Positions 32,580-45,034 of a stretch of DNA of 64,000 nt are shown here, piece after piece (position 1 is the first letter of the stretch; every line of letters starts with the position of its first letter). Below the pieces are notes generated by a model. It did no database searches. It saw nothing but the letters and a program-made list of their open reading frames with translations, and was not told the DNA's origin. The stretch spans positions 5,394,001 through 5,458,000 of the forward strand of contig JARUPY010000607.1 of the NCBI GenBank assembly GCA_029817715.1. The letters run 5' to 3'. Position numbers and translations under genes: made by a program. The DNA comes from Melastoma dodecandrum. Lineage: Eukaryota; Streptophyta; Magnoliopsida; Myrtales; Melastomataceae.

Positions 32580-35185
32580 CCTTTGCTTCCGAATTCAGGA
32601 CCGAAGGAAGAATCACACGTTAAACAGGCATACAGTGTCACTTCCAACTGAATCCTGCAAAAATATACCATGTAACAATCAACATATATCCTTGGACATC
32701 TTCGTCTTACGACAAATAAGTTCTCTTTCATTCATTACAGAACTCACGACAAAAAGTGACAGACAAAGGATCACCTAAACATTTCCTTTAGACAGCAGAA
32801 CCCCGTCGATCACCACAAACACAATAATTGGAGATCGCCTTCCATTACGCGGAGCTTGGCATTTCAGAGCCAATCTTATCATACCTAAGGAAGAGACATT
32901 GGTCGTTAAGCAGATTAATAGTGTCCCCTCAAAGACTAAACTCCTCACAATCTTTCCACCAAAGGAACAGCAACAGAGAAATCCCACGATCACACATCTT
33001 TTCCCTCCACCTCTCTATACAAAAATGCCCCCAACCAAGAACCCAACAAGAACAACCCCAACCCGAACCCAACAGCCCGGATGCATGAACATAATGACAA
33101 TACACAATGACGTAAGCCCAGAAAAGATGAAAACCCGGAACAAAACTCGATGAAAAGATTCAAACTTTCCCAGAACAGACCCAGAAGATAGAAGAGCCGC
33201 TTGCTGCTTGGTTCCTCCGTTTCTTACCGGCAAAATTCAACTTCTCCTGGTGAAAGAAGAGACGAGATCATCATCGCCCACCTGCATCACCACCACCCAA
33301 GGGGAGTAGGGTGGGGATTCGTTCTTGGACAACTGGCCAAATCTTCAAGAGGAAAAAGTGGGCGCGCACTCCCGTTTTAACTCGGGTCTTAACTCCGGGA
33401 TTGACTCTTCACGCCTAACCCTCTTTTTTTTAATAGGGAAAGAAGCTAAACACTTTCATTTCTATTGGTCCAGGTTCAATCAAACATATCCTATTGAAAA
33501 TGGACTAACCATTTTAAATTAACTACTTTTATTAAAAAAAAAAAACATTATTTTGGTGTGCTTTCACCCTGAAAAAAAAAATATGTAATCTATGCCTATT
33601 GTATAACGTTATTTCATTGAACATTTTTATTGAATTTTAGAAAAAATTAATCAAAACTGGGAAAACAAAAAAAGTAGCCGATACTATTTCGACTCAACTT
33701 TTTTTTTATTTAAAATTTGCAGGTAGTTAAGTAGTTTTATAAATTTATCAATGAATTTACGACATTAATTTCTCGATGAATTCACATAAAACATTTTAGT
33801 TCGTATATTAGATATTTTTAGTGCTTTTTATCATTTTAAATAGGATGTTTTATTGGTATCGAGAGAAGACTTTTTTGGTGAATTATATATTTGGGTTGAA
33901 AGGCCTTTCGATAGGTGAGTGCGAAAATATTCCCAATATCTTTCCCATTGATTTATTATACTTTGCCCAATTTTAGGGCGTATCATTTAAGGTTTGATGT
34001 TGAGTTTATGATAAGGTATCTGAATTAGAGCTTTTTCTCCATCAGACAACAAATTAATTTAACATGCATAAATTAAAATGAAATATTAGAGTAAAAATTT
34101 GTGTGAAAGTAAAAAAAAAAAAAAAAAAATTGTAGGCTTCGATGTTGGGGTTACCTTTGCTTATTCGTATTTTCTCTATTTTAGTTAGGTTAGTCATCAT
34201 GATACATATGACAATTTCGCTTTGAGTTAATAATTATTCCCACCTAAACCAGTCATTCCGAGATTCTACCGCTGCATATTATGGATTAAAAAAAAGGGGG
34301 TAAATCTTAAGTGTGAATAAGAGATGGTATACGATGAAGTACATTAAAAAATTAGACATGTGTAAACACTGAGATCCTTTATAACATAGGACCATGATAA
34401 AAGGTACGACTTCTGACGTTGTCCTATTAATTGTTTATTTCATTTTGCGGAATTTATTTATAGTACATTACATTGCGGGTAATTTCACCATACATGGTGA
34501 CGATGATGGTATGGTGGAATTTTTTTTTTTTTTTTTGTTTGGAGCAATACGACCTTGACGGGGGGCTAAGGGACCGGAGGTAAGCCATGGCCACCTAGAT
34601 TTTAGAAATTATTAATTTTAGGCTTAAAACATGTATCTTCCAAAAATTTATACTTTAAATTCCCCCTCTAAACTCTATGAGTAAGTAATGTTTAAGAACA
34701 TTTTTGTTTAAGTCTTTTAACGTGACGGGGTCAATGGACCTTACTTATTGCTCGACCTAAGGAATGGATGATTCATTCCTCCTACAACCAAACGTGGGGA
34801 ACGGTCCATTTGGGCCAAGACCATATTAGATTTCCTGCTTATTAAGAAGCCCAAAACCACTCAAATTGATTGATCTCCCTCCACCTATCTATCTAATTCA
34901 CAACATAACAAAAAAGGGTCCAAAGGAATTTTACCTTGGGAAAAGAAAACCCCAGGCGGCAGAGGGATAAGATTGTTCATATTTTATAATTGTAAGACAC
35001 TAAAATAAAATGCTTTTTTTTTTGCGTGGGATTATTACAATTTTAGGAGAATTTGGTGGTTATCCCAAGTCATGTCGTTCGGCTACTTTTTACTACTATT
35101 ATTTAAGTTGACTAGTTAAAAGGTTTCACCCTCGACTCGACCCGTAACTAAATAAAAAGAAATTAGTAATCAAAGAAAAACAAAG
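32580..35185. other. TBL upstream region and AT-rich spacer
   Basis: No gene recognised. 32580-33330 is presumably TBL leader and promoter. Beyond it the sequence is AT-rich with homopolymer A/T runs (34113-34129, 34519-34537) and no coding signal. Confidence 0.5.
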
Positions 35186-35648
35186 GTAAAGTCCAGTACA
35201 CGGAGTGGTGTACGAAAGTCACGTTATTTTATATATATATATATATATAATTTGACGCGTCTTTAGTATATTTAACAAAAGTGATAACATGATTTTTGTA
35301 CACGGATTTAATGGGTTTCGTACATATATTATATGAAAAATTCTTAATGTACCTATATAAATGTACGAAATTATAGGAAATGTACATGTTTTAGCATCGT
35401 ACTTATGTACAAATAATACTTATTAAATAAGATACGAATAGTAACTCTAATTTAATATATATTACATACATATGTACTAATCCATTAAGAAATTTTCATA
35501 AAAATTCATTCAAATGTACAAAATATGTCAATTCATTCATAATGTACGAAAAATGCGTCAAAATTCAGGAAAAAAATGCATCACATTATACATATACACA
35601 CACGAAAAAATGAAGTTATTTTTGTACACAATCAAACTTGACTTTAGC
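35186..35648. mobile_element. Foldback/MITE-like element, about 460 bp
   Basis: The ends are imperfect inverted repeats: TAAAGTCCAGT...GTGTACGAAAGT on the left against TAAAGTCAAGT...GTGTACAAAAAT on the right (reverse complement). Inside, the arms remain roughly symmetrical (TTGACGCGTC left, TGCGTCAA right) and are full of GTACGAAA/TTTCGTAC motifs. A TA microsatellite lies near 35230-35250. No coding capacity. No target duplication could be confirmed. Confidence 0.55.
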
Positions 35649-36590
35649 CCCATCCCAATGTAGCAAGGATCAAATGAAATGGTGTAGGAAGGAGTGGGAG
35701 GGGAGGCCTGTCCCCAAATTCAATTAGACGGACGGACGCACAGGACAGGACGGTTTTCTTGTATTGCATTCATTGTCTCCCTCAAAAAAACTATCCCTTT
35801 TCTCCAGAAACATTAAACTAAAAACAAATAAAATCTAAACAAACAAACAATAATAATAATAATAAATACTGCGGTAAAGACATAAAATTTTATTTTTATT
35901 AGTTGTTATTCAATTGAATTATTGATAAGGGTTGGTCGGTCCCACTGTGAATTATTATTATTTTTTCCACCACCACCTTCTCTGGCAAATCGGTCCCATG
36001 TTTCAGAACGATTTAAGCTTTTCTTTTCCTTTCTTTTTTTTTCCACGATCCATCAAATAAATTACCGCATCGAGAAACATAACACCCCCCACCTTTCTTT
36101 TTTTTTCGAATTTTTTCATATATATATATTGGCATATGTCTTACAAATTTGGAAGATATCTTCATCTTCTCATTTAATACTCTGGCCTTCTCTTTTTATA
36201 GGAGAAAACTCAAAACACCTTGTTCATTCTTAAATGTTGTAATACTATACTACATTTCCCAACTTGATTTTTTTATATATATAAAAAAAAGTCATTGGAT
36301 CAGTGAATTTTTAGAAAATTGGAATTTATGGATCTAAAATGGGGAGGCCACGTCAACACTTCTGACAGGACAGGCTTATGTCTTGACGACGAGGACGAAT
36401 CACGTGAAGCTACTTCAACCAGAGCTCCTTCTTTTTCTTGGACGCGGCTAACGTACCTGGAACCTCCCCCGCGTCATCTTTTTCGTACCTTCAACGTACG
36501 CATGATATTAATTTTGTATATATTTCATACATATTTTATATATTCATATAATTTAGTACGAAAAATTTTATAATATGTACATTTTTTTAC
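35649..36590. other. AT-rich spacer
   Basis: No gene recognised. Short TA repeats are present, and the last 100 bp grade into the tandem array that follows. Confidence 0.5.
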
Positions 36591-37640
36591 ATTATATATA
36601 TTTCGTACATGTGTACAATTAATGGACGAGTAATATACATTTATACATTTTTCGTACGTTACTATGAGTTTGTTGTCTAATTCTTATACATATGTATGAA
36701 ATAAGTTGTACATATTCGTACATTAGTTGTACATATATACGAAAAAAGTATAAAGTCAAAATATGTATATTTCCCCATACTTCGTACATATTTTATACAT
36801 ACGTGAATTTCCTAACAAACACGGAGCAATGTACAAATAATGTACATTCATACATTATTCGTACAATAGTTGTACATACGTACGAAAAATGTAAAAAGGC
36901 AAAACATGCACATCCCCTCTTGTTTCGTACATATTTCATACATATATACAAGACTTTTACAATAAACCCAGAGTAATTACGAATAACGTACATTCATACA
37001 TCATTCGTACATTAGTGGTACATAAATACGAAAAAAGTACAAAGTCAAAACATGTACACCTCTTTCTACTTCGTACATATGTCATACATATGTACAAGAA
37101 TTTCTTAACAAACCTAGAGTAATGTACCAATAATATACGTGTACATTATTCCTACATTATATGTATATATGTACGGCAAATGTACAAATTCAAAACTTGT
37201 ATAACTCCCCTTATTTTCATGCATATGTACAAGAATTTCCCTACAAGCTCAGAGTAATATACGAATAATGTACATGTACAATATTCGTACATTAATTGTA
37301 TATATGTACGAATAATGTACAATTGCAAAACATTTATACGTCCTCTTATGTTCATACATATTGCGTACATATCTACAAGAACTTCCACTCAACTCCATAG
37401 TAATGTACGACAAGTATACGTGTACATTATTCATACAATACTTGTACACATGTATGTTTAATGTATAATGTCAAAAGATGTACATCTCGTCTTATTTCAT
37501 ACATATTTCGTACATATGTATAAGAACTAGCCTACAAACCCAGAGAAATGTACAAATGTATATTACTCATACATTGATTATACACATGTACGAAATATGT
37601 ATAATGTAAAAAAATATACATATCACAAGATTTTTTGTAC
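36591..37640. repeat. Tandem array of about 145 bp units rich in GTAC
   Basis: About seven diverged units in head-to-tail order. Each begins near GTACATTAGTTGTACAT, passes through AAGTCAAAACATGTA, CTTCGTACATAT, CATACATATGTACAAGA and AACCCAGAGTAATGTAC, and ends ACATTATTC. Unit starts fall at about 36718, 36861, 37005, 37154, 37289, 37434 and 37570. Units carry many GTAC and GTACGAA palindromes. Short open frames across the array on both strands follow from its composition and are not genes. Confidence 0.8.
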
Positions 37641-37962
37641 AAAACCATACAAATAAACGAAAATTGTACGAAATTAATATTGGTGCTTACGTCAAATGTA
37701 CAAAAGCCATGTCGGTTTTCGTACATTTATACGAAAAATTGACATTAGCTTCGCACGTGACGGGACGTCCCGAAGGCGGGACTTTAGCCCCTTCCCGTTT
37801 TTAACCGTCAGCACCATAAAGCAAACATACGTACGTAAAGACACTGCGAGAAAAGTTCCTTCTCTTTTCTCAGTTGAAAATAAGATAATTCAAATAAAAA
37901 TTCCTGTAATAACTAATCGAAAAACTACTAATTTTGATCCCAACCGACTTTCACTCTTCTTT

Positions 37963-38298
37963 TAGCATTAAATTGATATTTTAAAATTTTTATGAACCTA
38001 TTATAATGATTTAAGTTAGATGTTTCATTTATCACAATAAAGTGCTTTTATTAACGACTTATTTAACTTTAATTTTTATCCTACTTAGTGACAAAATATC
38101 GATTAGTGGCTTCAATTTGTGAAAAAGTTCTAAAAAAGTTTAAGGTCATAAATTAATATTTTACCACTCAAGTTGAATAAAAATTAAAGTTAAATAAGTC
38201 ACATCGGATAACAAAAGCATTACGCTATAATAAATCAAATATTTGACTTATGACATTTCAACCGTGTCATAAAAGATTTAAAATATCAATTTTATGCC
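37963..38298. mobile_element. MITE with long inverted arms (about 336 bp)
   Basis: The two halves are imperfect inverted copies. The left arm reads AGCATTAAATTGATATTTTA, later AAAGTGCTTTTATTAA and ACTTATTTAACTTTAATTTT. The reverse complement of the right arm reads GGCATAAAATTGATATTTTA, GTAATGCTTTTGTTA and ACTTATTTAACTTTAATTTT. Arms are about 130 bp with a loop of about 70 bp. No coding capacity. Confidence 0.7.
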
Positions 38299-39480
38299 AC
38301 AAAATAAAAGTTTTAAATCAAGCCATAAAGAAAAGTTGCGCCTACAAATCAATATTTTGACTAATTAATTTTAAATGAATTTTACATTTACTCTTTTCTT
38401 TAAAACAAATTTATTGAAACAGTTTCATGGGGTGACAGTTCGTGTCATCCGTGTCGTAAACGTGTCGTGTCTCAATAGGTTTACGTTTTAAAACTTCAAA
38501 CATGTCACCCGATCCGTTTACCTAAATGTGTCAAAATGTGAAACACGAGACCTAAACATTTAATAAACATGTTATATAGGTTAATCCGTTTAAAAATTAT
38601 ATAACATATATATATATATAGTAAATATTTCTTTAAATTAGTATTATAATAAATAATTTTATATATTATTTAATTTATATTATATATATATTATTTAATT
38701 TATATTAAATGGATTATAATTTATAAAAATATATAATCGCGTTTAATTTTAAAACTCGTATTCGGACAAATATTTTGTCGTATCGTGTCGCCGTTTATGT
38801 GAAACACATTTAACTAAATCTGAACCCACTTTAAGTCGTGTCATGTCCTATTACTATACGAACGTGGTCTTCAAACAAAGAAAATAAAAAAAATGTATTC
38901 ATTGATTGATCAAACTTACACGACAACACGGGTTGTTGAACAAAAGGAGTAGATGCGTAAAATGGAGCGCTAACGCCGAACGATAAAAGCAAACTTTATG
39001 AAAATTTATCGATGCCATTACAGAGAAAGAATACGCCTATTTATACAAAAGTAATCATATATAGTGGAGGAAATGGGGAGACGTTGGGTGAGTATTTTAC
39101 ATGAGATATTTTCATCCGTGTCTCAAATATTTAACCCTAGTTCCACGTATTCAAAATCTTCCTTAAAATGTATTTAACGTTTGCACAAATATAAAATTGT
39201 AAATTGACTGATGTATTTGTGGTTTTATAATCAAATATCTCATAAAAAATTGAGTATGTCTCGTTCAACAAGATAATCGAGCAAGTTTCCAGGCAAATCG
39301 CTCACCGGAAAGAAATGTACATCTCGAGTTTTTCTTGGGTCGAATTCGAGTAACACCATAATTTTTTAAAAAAATGTAGTATTCTTTTACAATGTTTTTT
39401 TTCTTGTATTAACTTGCCCGAATTTATACAAATAGTTGTCTTTCTACATCTAAATTATTTTAGTAATCTTATTCGAGGGA
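38299..39480. other. Low-complexity spacer with GTGTCGTGT-type repeat
   Basis: 38420-38520 and 38770-38860 carry CGTGTCATCCGTGTCGT-like motifs of a dispersed plant repeat around an AT-rich core. On the minus strand a TATAAATAGG box (about 39036-39050) suggests an LTR remnant. No gene recognised. Confidence 0.4.
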
Positions 39481-42400
39481 GGCATTAAAAGTACAAGTTA
39501 CTGTACGCGCTTCCAACCTAGCACGCACATGGCGGTTCGAGCGACCCGAGGATCCGGGTCCGCTTCTCCGATGCCCAACCGGTCGACATCACGATTCGAG
39601 CGTCGGACACTGCGGAAGGGAAATGGGTTGAACCATCCCTTGGTTCCTGAATGGACCTGCGGGACATTTCGCATACCGTCTACAGTTTACTGAAGGCTAC
39701 GTAAGGCCTCATTTGGGAATTTTAGGGAAGACTCGGGAGCGGCTCGTGTCACCATCAGTTATCCAAAATGGCTCCGTAAAAACAGTGTTGTTGTTTAACC
39801 TAGGTAAACTATACGGAGTCACCACTGACTTAATTTTAAAAGCATGGTTTAAGTCGGAAAACTAGAGTAGGATTCGGGGATTCCTAATTACTAATTCTTA
39901 CATCCAAACATGTGGCGTTTGCTCCAAAAGTTTGCTTTTGTTTAACGGGTGTTGAACCCGATCTAGGCATGACTCCGGACTCATGTTAATATTTTACGGG
40001 CGTTGGACCCGATTCGAGCTTTTTGGGCCGAGCTCGTACTTGTTTAGCAAACAACATGCAATAATAAACCTAGGGGCCTAAGGCATGCAGACAAGTATAG
40101 ACAATTATTGAGATCAATGTGGGCGGGGGAGGATGGTGACCGTGGGTTTATGCACTTGGGCCCACGACCCGTTACATGTGGAAATAAAGAAAATCGGGAG
40201 GCCCGCACCTCCCTTATGTATCTGAGGCTCGCCGGGATGACATGTCATCGGCTAAGGCTTCATCAATTGGGCGTGCCTCCACCACGGGTTCCCCTCGTGC
40301 GCTTCCAATCTTGAACTCCATCTCCGAAATCCGTCTTGTCAAATCATTGAAACACTGTCGGCTTTTCATGCAACGAAAACAAGAAAAGGTGGGATATGTT
40401 ATCAAAAGAATGAAAATCCAATCATTCATTGAGATGATATATTAATTGAATGGGGGGATCTCGACTTATGGAATCACAAAGTCAGACATTCACACAAACT
40501 TCTTTAGTTACTGCGAATTAACACCTCAAAGAAAAATAGAAAAAAAGCGTATGTATAAGACAAAAATATGCACAATACGTCTAAATGATCATATTCAAAT
40601 GAAAAATATGTCTGTCAAGTTTGGTAGCGATCTAACGGTGAGATCAATTGGGATCTCATTAAGAATGGGACTGCGACGTATAGAAAGTATAGCCCCGCAT
40701 GTGTTCTGTTCACCGATTCGTGTTCGAATCTACAAGAAACTTCAACGGTCGAAATATACATGTATGCAACCTCTTTCAGTTTATTTTATGTCTGAAAAGT
40801 TTGGAGACGATCCAACGGTCGGAACTCTCGAGATCTCCACGGAAGTGGGATTGCAGTATGTAGGCCAGCCGCAAACTTCACGCATGCCTTAGCTTCCGAG
40901 ATCCTATCTCGGTCCTCGATCGTCATATAAATGAAACAAAAAATTTTTTAAGACCATCACCCATTGGAAATTATTCGGTATGTAGAAGTCAGGGTCATCC
41001 GACAAGCATAACCCCTTCGAAATGGACCCCTTTTTAGCCTGCAATGCTGGGAGATGGCGGAACTAGGAAACTCAAAGGTTCTCCGCCGCTCCCAAGCACG
41101 GTTTCAGTCTACGGACATCCACACAAACTTCTTTAGTTACTGCGAATTAACACCTAAAAAAAATAGAAAAAAAGCATTGTATGTATAAGATAAAAATATG
41201 CACAATATGTCTAAATGATCATATTCAAATGACAAATATGTCTGTCAAGTTTGGTAGCGATCTAACGGTGAGATCAATTGGGATCTCATTAAGAATGGGA
41301 CTGCAACGTATAGAAAGTACAGCCCCGCATGCGTTCTGTTCACCGATTCGTGTTCGAATCTACACGAACCTTCAACGGTCGAAATATACATGTATGCAAC
41401 GTCTTTCAGTTTATTTTATGTCTGAAAAGTTTGGAGACGATCCAACGGTCGGAACTCTCGAGATCTCCACGGAAGTGGGACTGCAGTATGTAGGCTAGCC
41501 GCAAACTTCACGCATGCCTTAGCTTCCGAGATCCTATCTCGGTCCTCGATCGTCATATAAATGAAACAAAAAATTTTTTAAGACCATCACCCATTGGAAA
41601 TTATTCGGTATGTAGAAGTCAGGGTCAGCCGACAAGCATAACCCCTTCGAAATGGACCCCTTTTTAGCCTGCAATGCTGGGAGATGGCGGAACTAGGAAA
41701 CTTAAAGGTTCTCCGCCGCTCCCAAGCACGGTTTCAGTCTACGGACATCCACACAAACTTCTTTAGTTACTGCGAATTAACACCTAAAAAAAATAGAAAA
41801 AAAGCATTGTATGTATAAGATAAAAATATGCACAATATGTCTAAATGATCATATTCAAATGACAAATATGTCTGTCAAGTTTGGTAGCGATCTAACGGTG
41901 AGATCAATTGGGATCTCATTAAGAATGGGACTGCAACGTATAGAAAGTACAGCCCCGCATGCGTTCTGTTCACCGATTCGTGTTCGAATCTACACGAACC
42001 TTCAACGGTCGAAATATACATGTATGCAACGTCTTTCAGTTTATTTTATGTCTGAAAAGTTTGGAGACGATCCAACGGTCGGAACTCTCGAGATCTCCAC
42101 GGAAGTGGGACTGCAGTATGTAGGCTAGCCGCAAACTTCACGCATGCCTTAGCTTCCGAGATCCTATCTCGGTCCTCGATCGTCATATAAATGAAACAAA
42201 AAATTTTTTAAGACCATCACCCATTGGAAATTATTCGGTATGTAGAAGTCAGGGTCATCCGACAAGCATAACCCCTTCGAAATGGACCCCTTTTTAGCCT
42301 GCAATGCTGGGAGATGGCGGAACTAGGAAACTCAAAGGTTCTCCGCCGCTCCCAAGCACGGTTTCAGTCTACGAGACTCCAAATGACCTCAAACAAATTG

Positions 42401-43242
42401 GAAAAGATGCATAATCAAGTAAGGAAGAGATACCACCTGATTTTACCACAATCCGATGCCAGACGAGAAAGTTACAGCCCTTCAACTGTCACCCCTGCAT
42501 TCTGGCTGAGAATGGTTTTTGGTCCGTCGGAGCTCGATTCACATTTCCTCCGTCACATGTGACGAGTTCAAAAAAATACGAAAGGTAGTCAGCCATGCTC
42601 TAAGGTGAAAGAGTGGTTGTATGATTACGAGTAAAAAGACTGAAAACTCATCGATGGGTTGCTTCGCCCCGGGATTGCCCGGGGAGAAAGAAGAATGCCG
42701 GGGAGTCCATTAGAAGGCTGCATTGGAGCACCATGCTTGGGTTGTGGCTGTGGCAGGAGGCGGTCTCATCGAAGAGAAGGGTGTCGGCTGGTCGGGAAGT
42801 TTTGGCTCGTCAGCGCTAGATAAGGGGAGTTCTTGGCTTCGGTTTCTGTGTGTACGTCGGTAGGAGTTGGCCTCCGGCATTGATGTGTAGGGAAGAGGAG
42901 TTGGCCTTCAAACCTCCCCTAGGAATGAGAGGATTTTACATATCATCTGATGGAGAATCTCTGATTTTTTTTTTATGGAGATCGTATGAAAGGTGATAGG
43001 AATGTAGAAAAGGTTAGAGGAATTGTGTCGGTGTTCTTCTTCTGATTAGATAAATAAGGTAAGATATTTTTTAACGAGTATTTTTTGGGGAGTGACGGAG
43101 GAGATAGTGTGAAAGAGAGGAATCAGAGGAAAAAAAAATATTTGCGATGTAATCTCATATTGATTAGAGAATTATTCCTTTGATTATAAAAATTTAATAA
43201 AATAAATGAAGAAAACTCAATAGAAAAATTTAGAGTATTACA
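39481..43242 (-). mobile_element. Large LTR, family R1 copy A
   Basis: Homologous to copies B (about 53700-57540) and C (59418-about 61450). The LTR starts at the right with TGTAATACTCTAAATTT (minus strand, from 43242). Shared blocks include GATCCGGGTCCGCTTCTCCG (39550 region), CCTATGCACTTGGGCCC-like sequence (40150) and GGTTGCTTCGCCC (42657). It contains a 630 bp triplication (separate entry). No internal coding region or polypurine tract flanks it, so a solo LTR is likely. Lineage (gypsy) is inferred from size and the TGTAATAC start. Confidence 0.65.
40484..42373. repeat. 630 bp tandem triplication inside LTR copy A
   Basis: Three head-to-tail units with exact 630 bp spacing between units 2 and 3 (GACATCCACACAAACTTC at 41114 and 41744); unit 1 starts near 40484. 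Units 2 and 3 differ at only a few bases, while unit 1 is more diverged. Copy C has the equivalent sequence once (about 60120-60760). Each unit contains a short plus-strand open frame (for example 41181-41498) that repeats identically; this is a by-product of the duplication, not evidence of a gene. Confidence 0.9.
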
Positions 43243-43968
43243 TTTACGAATACACAATTTCATAAAACGGTGAGGTAATATTAAATAAATATAACAAAAA
43301 CCTTTTAGAAATAAAAAACTGCCCAATATCTTATCATGAGTAGGGCAATTGTCATCGCGCGTCACCGTCTTCTCGAATTTCAAAAACACTCATGAATCGG
43401 CGGGCCAAATCAATTAATTAATTTATTATTATTTCGAATATGATAAGATATTTCGGGTTGCACCATCATTACACCAAGTACACACATAATTTCACATTTT
43501 CACATGTGGGACTGTGACCCAATACGATGTCGTTTCGCTGTCCGTCTGGTGGGTTTTTTTCTCTACTCCGGACATTTCATGGAACAAAGACAGCTCGATG
43601 CAAGACTGTCCTCTCCCCCCCCAACACCTCTCAAAATATATTCATTTTTTTATTGAGTAATAATATATAAGAAACGGTGAATCCTTTTCTTATTATTATT
43701 ACTGAATTCAATTTATTTTCTTTTTCAAAAAAGAAAAAAATTCGACGGTACGATGATTCCTCATTTCATGCTTTGATACCGTGATATTAAGTTTTTAATT
43801 CTTTAAAAAGGAAGGATTTCAAAAGGCATCTGGGAATCGAAGAGGCACACGAAAGAAGGGGAATACAGAGAGAAGGGGGGACAAACGACTGGCAAAACAC
43901 ACCAATTGAGTTTCAACTTCAATAATTTAACATAGGGGTTTTCATGTTTGCAGGATGTGAGGCGAGGG
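43243..43968. other. AT-rich spacer
   Basis: No gene or repeat boundary recognised other than homopolymer tracts. Confidence 0.5.
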
Positions 43969-45034
43969 TGTGTGTACACGGGTATGGCAAAAGTGCCGTG
44001 GGTTTGGTATATTTTTTCGTACTCTACGATTTTTTTTTATAAAATACAAAACTAATTTAGTAAAGTACGAAAAACCTTCTAATAGACTTTATAAAATTTT
44101 ACGAGCTAATTTATGACTTTTCGTGCTTTACGAAAAAAGTGTTGTTAAATTTTACGAAATTTTTCGGTACTTTACGATAGCCCCTTTTCACGAAGTAATT
44201 TCGTAAAGGATGAAAAAGTTTTTGTACATACGAAATTTTTTTTTAAATATGAAATATTATAATTGGGCTTAGTAAAATTTAACGAAAGCTCGTCTCTCCT
44301 CTTTTGTAACGTATAAAAATGTTTTTTACATATGAAATTTTTTTCGTAAAGTATGAAAATTACAACTAGACTTCGTAAAATTTAACGAAGCCCATATAAG
44401 TTCTTTCGTATTGTATTAATAATTTTTTGTAAAATTTTACAAATTCCATGTTTCAGAAAGTATTAAACATGTATGTTTTACGGAAAAACTTTCGAAAAAA
44501 TATGAAAAATCATAAATAGGCTCATAAAATTTTATGAAGTTTATTTGGGAAATTTTCGTACTTTACGAATTTTTTTCATAAAGTATAAAAAATTTTCGTA
44601 ACGCAAGAAACTTCTCGCCCACAAGACATCTATCTTAAAATTTTACGCATAAAATTTCGTACATTACGAAAAAAAAATCACAATAGGCTTCGTAAAATTT
44701 AACGAGCACATTAAGTAATTTTTCGTAAAGTACAAAATAATTTTCATTTTAATAAGATTACGTAAAAATTTCGCAAAATTTAAGAATTTTTTTTTTGTAA
44801 AATACGAAATAATTTTCATTTTGTAAAGTGCATAAATTTCTTAGTATAATTTTACAATTACTTTTTTAAATTACTAAAAATCATAAATAAGCTTGTAAAA
44901 TTTTATGAACCCGTTTTTCATACTTTAAGAATATGTTTAGTACTTTATGATATTTCTTTCTTAAAATACGAAAAAATCTACCAACCCACGGCACTATCCA
45001 CTCGCGACACTTTAGCCTGACCCGTGTACACACA
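43969..45034. mobile_element. Foldback element, 1066 bp, with TTTCGTA-motif interior
   Basis: The termini are a perfect 14 bp inverted repeat (TGTGTGTACACGGG at 43969-43982 and its complement at 45021-45034). The homology continues inward with gaps: AAAAGTGCCGTGGGTT and ATTTTTTCGTA on both sides. The interior is a run of short degenerate palindromic motifs of the form TTTCGTAAAATTTTACGAA. No coding capacity. Flanking target duplication was not identified. Confidence 0.75.

Noticed and set aside
36591..37640. Possible CRISPR-like regular repeats
   Set aside because: Units are diverged, about 145 bp long and contiguous without unique spacers; the host is a plant nuclear genome.
41181..42128. 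Two identical 105-codon open frames 630 bp apart
   Set aside because: They are the same non-coding LTR sequence duplicated; copy C has the reading frame only in decayed antisense form.
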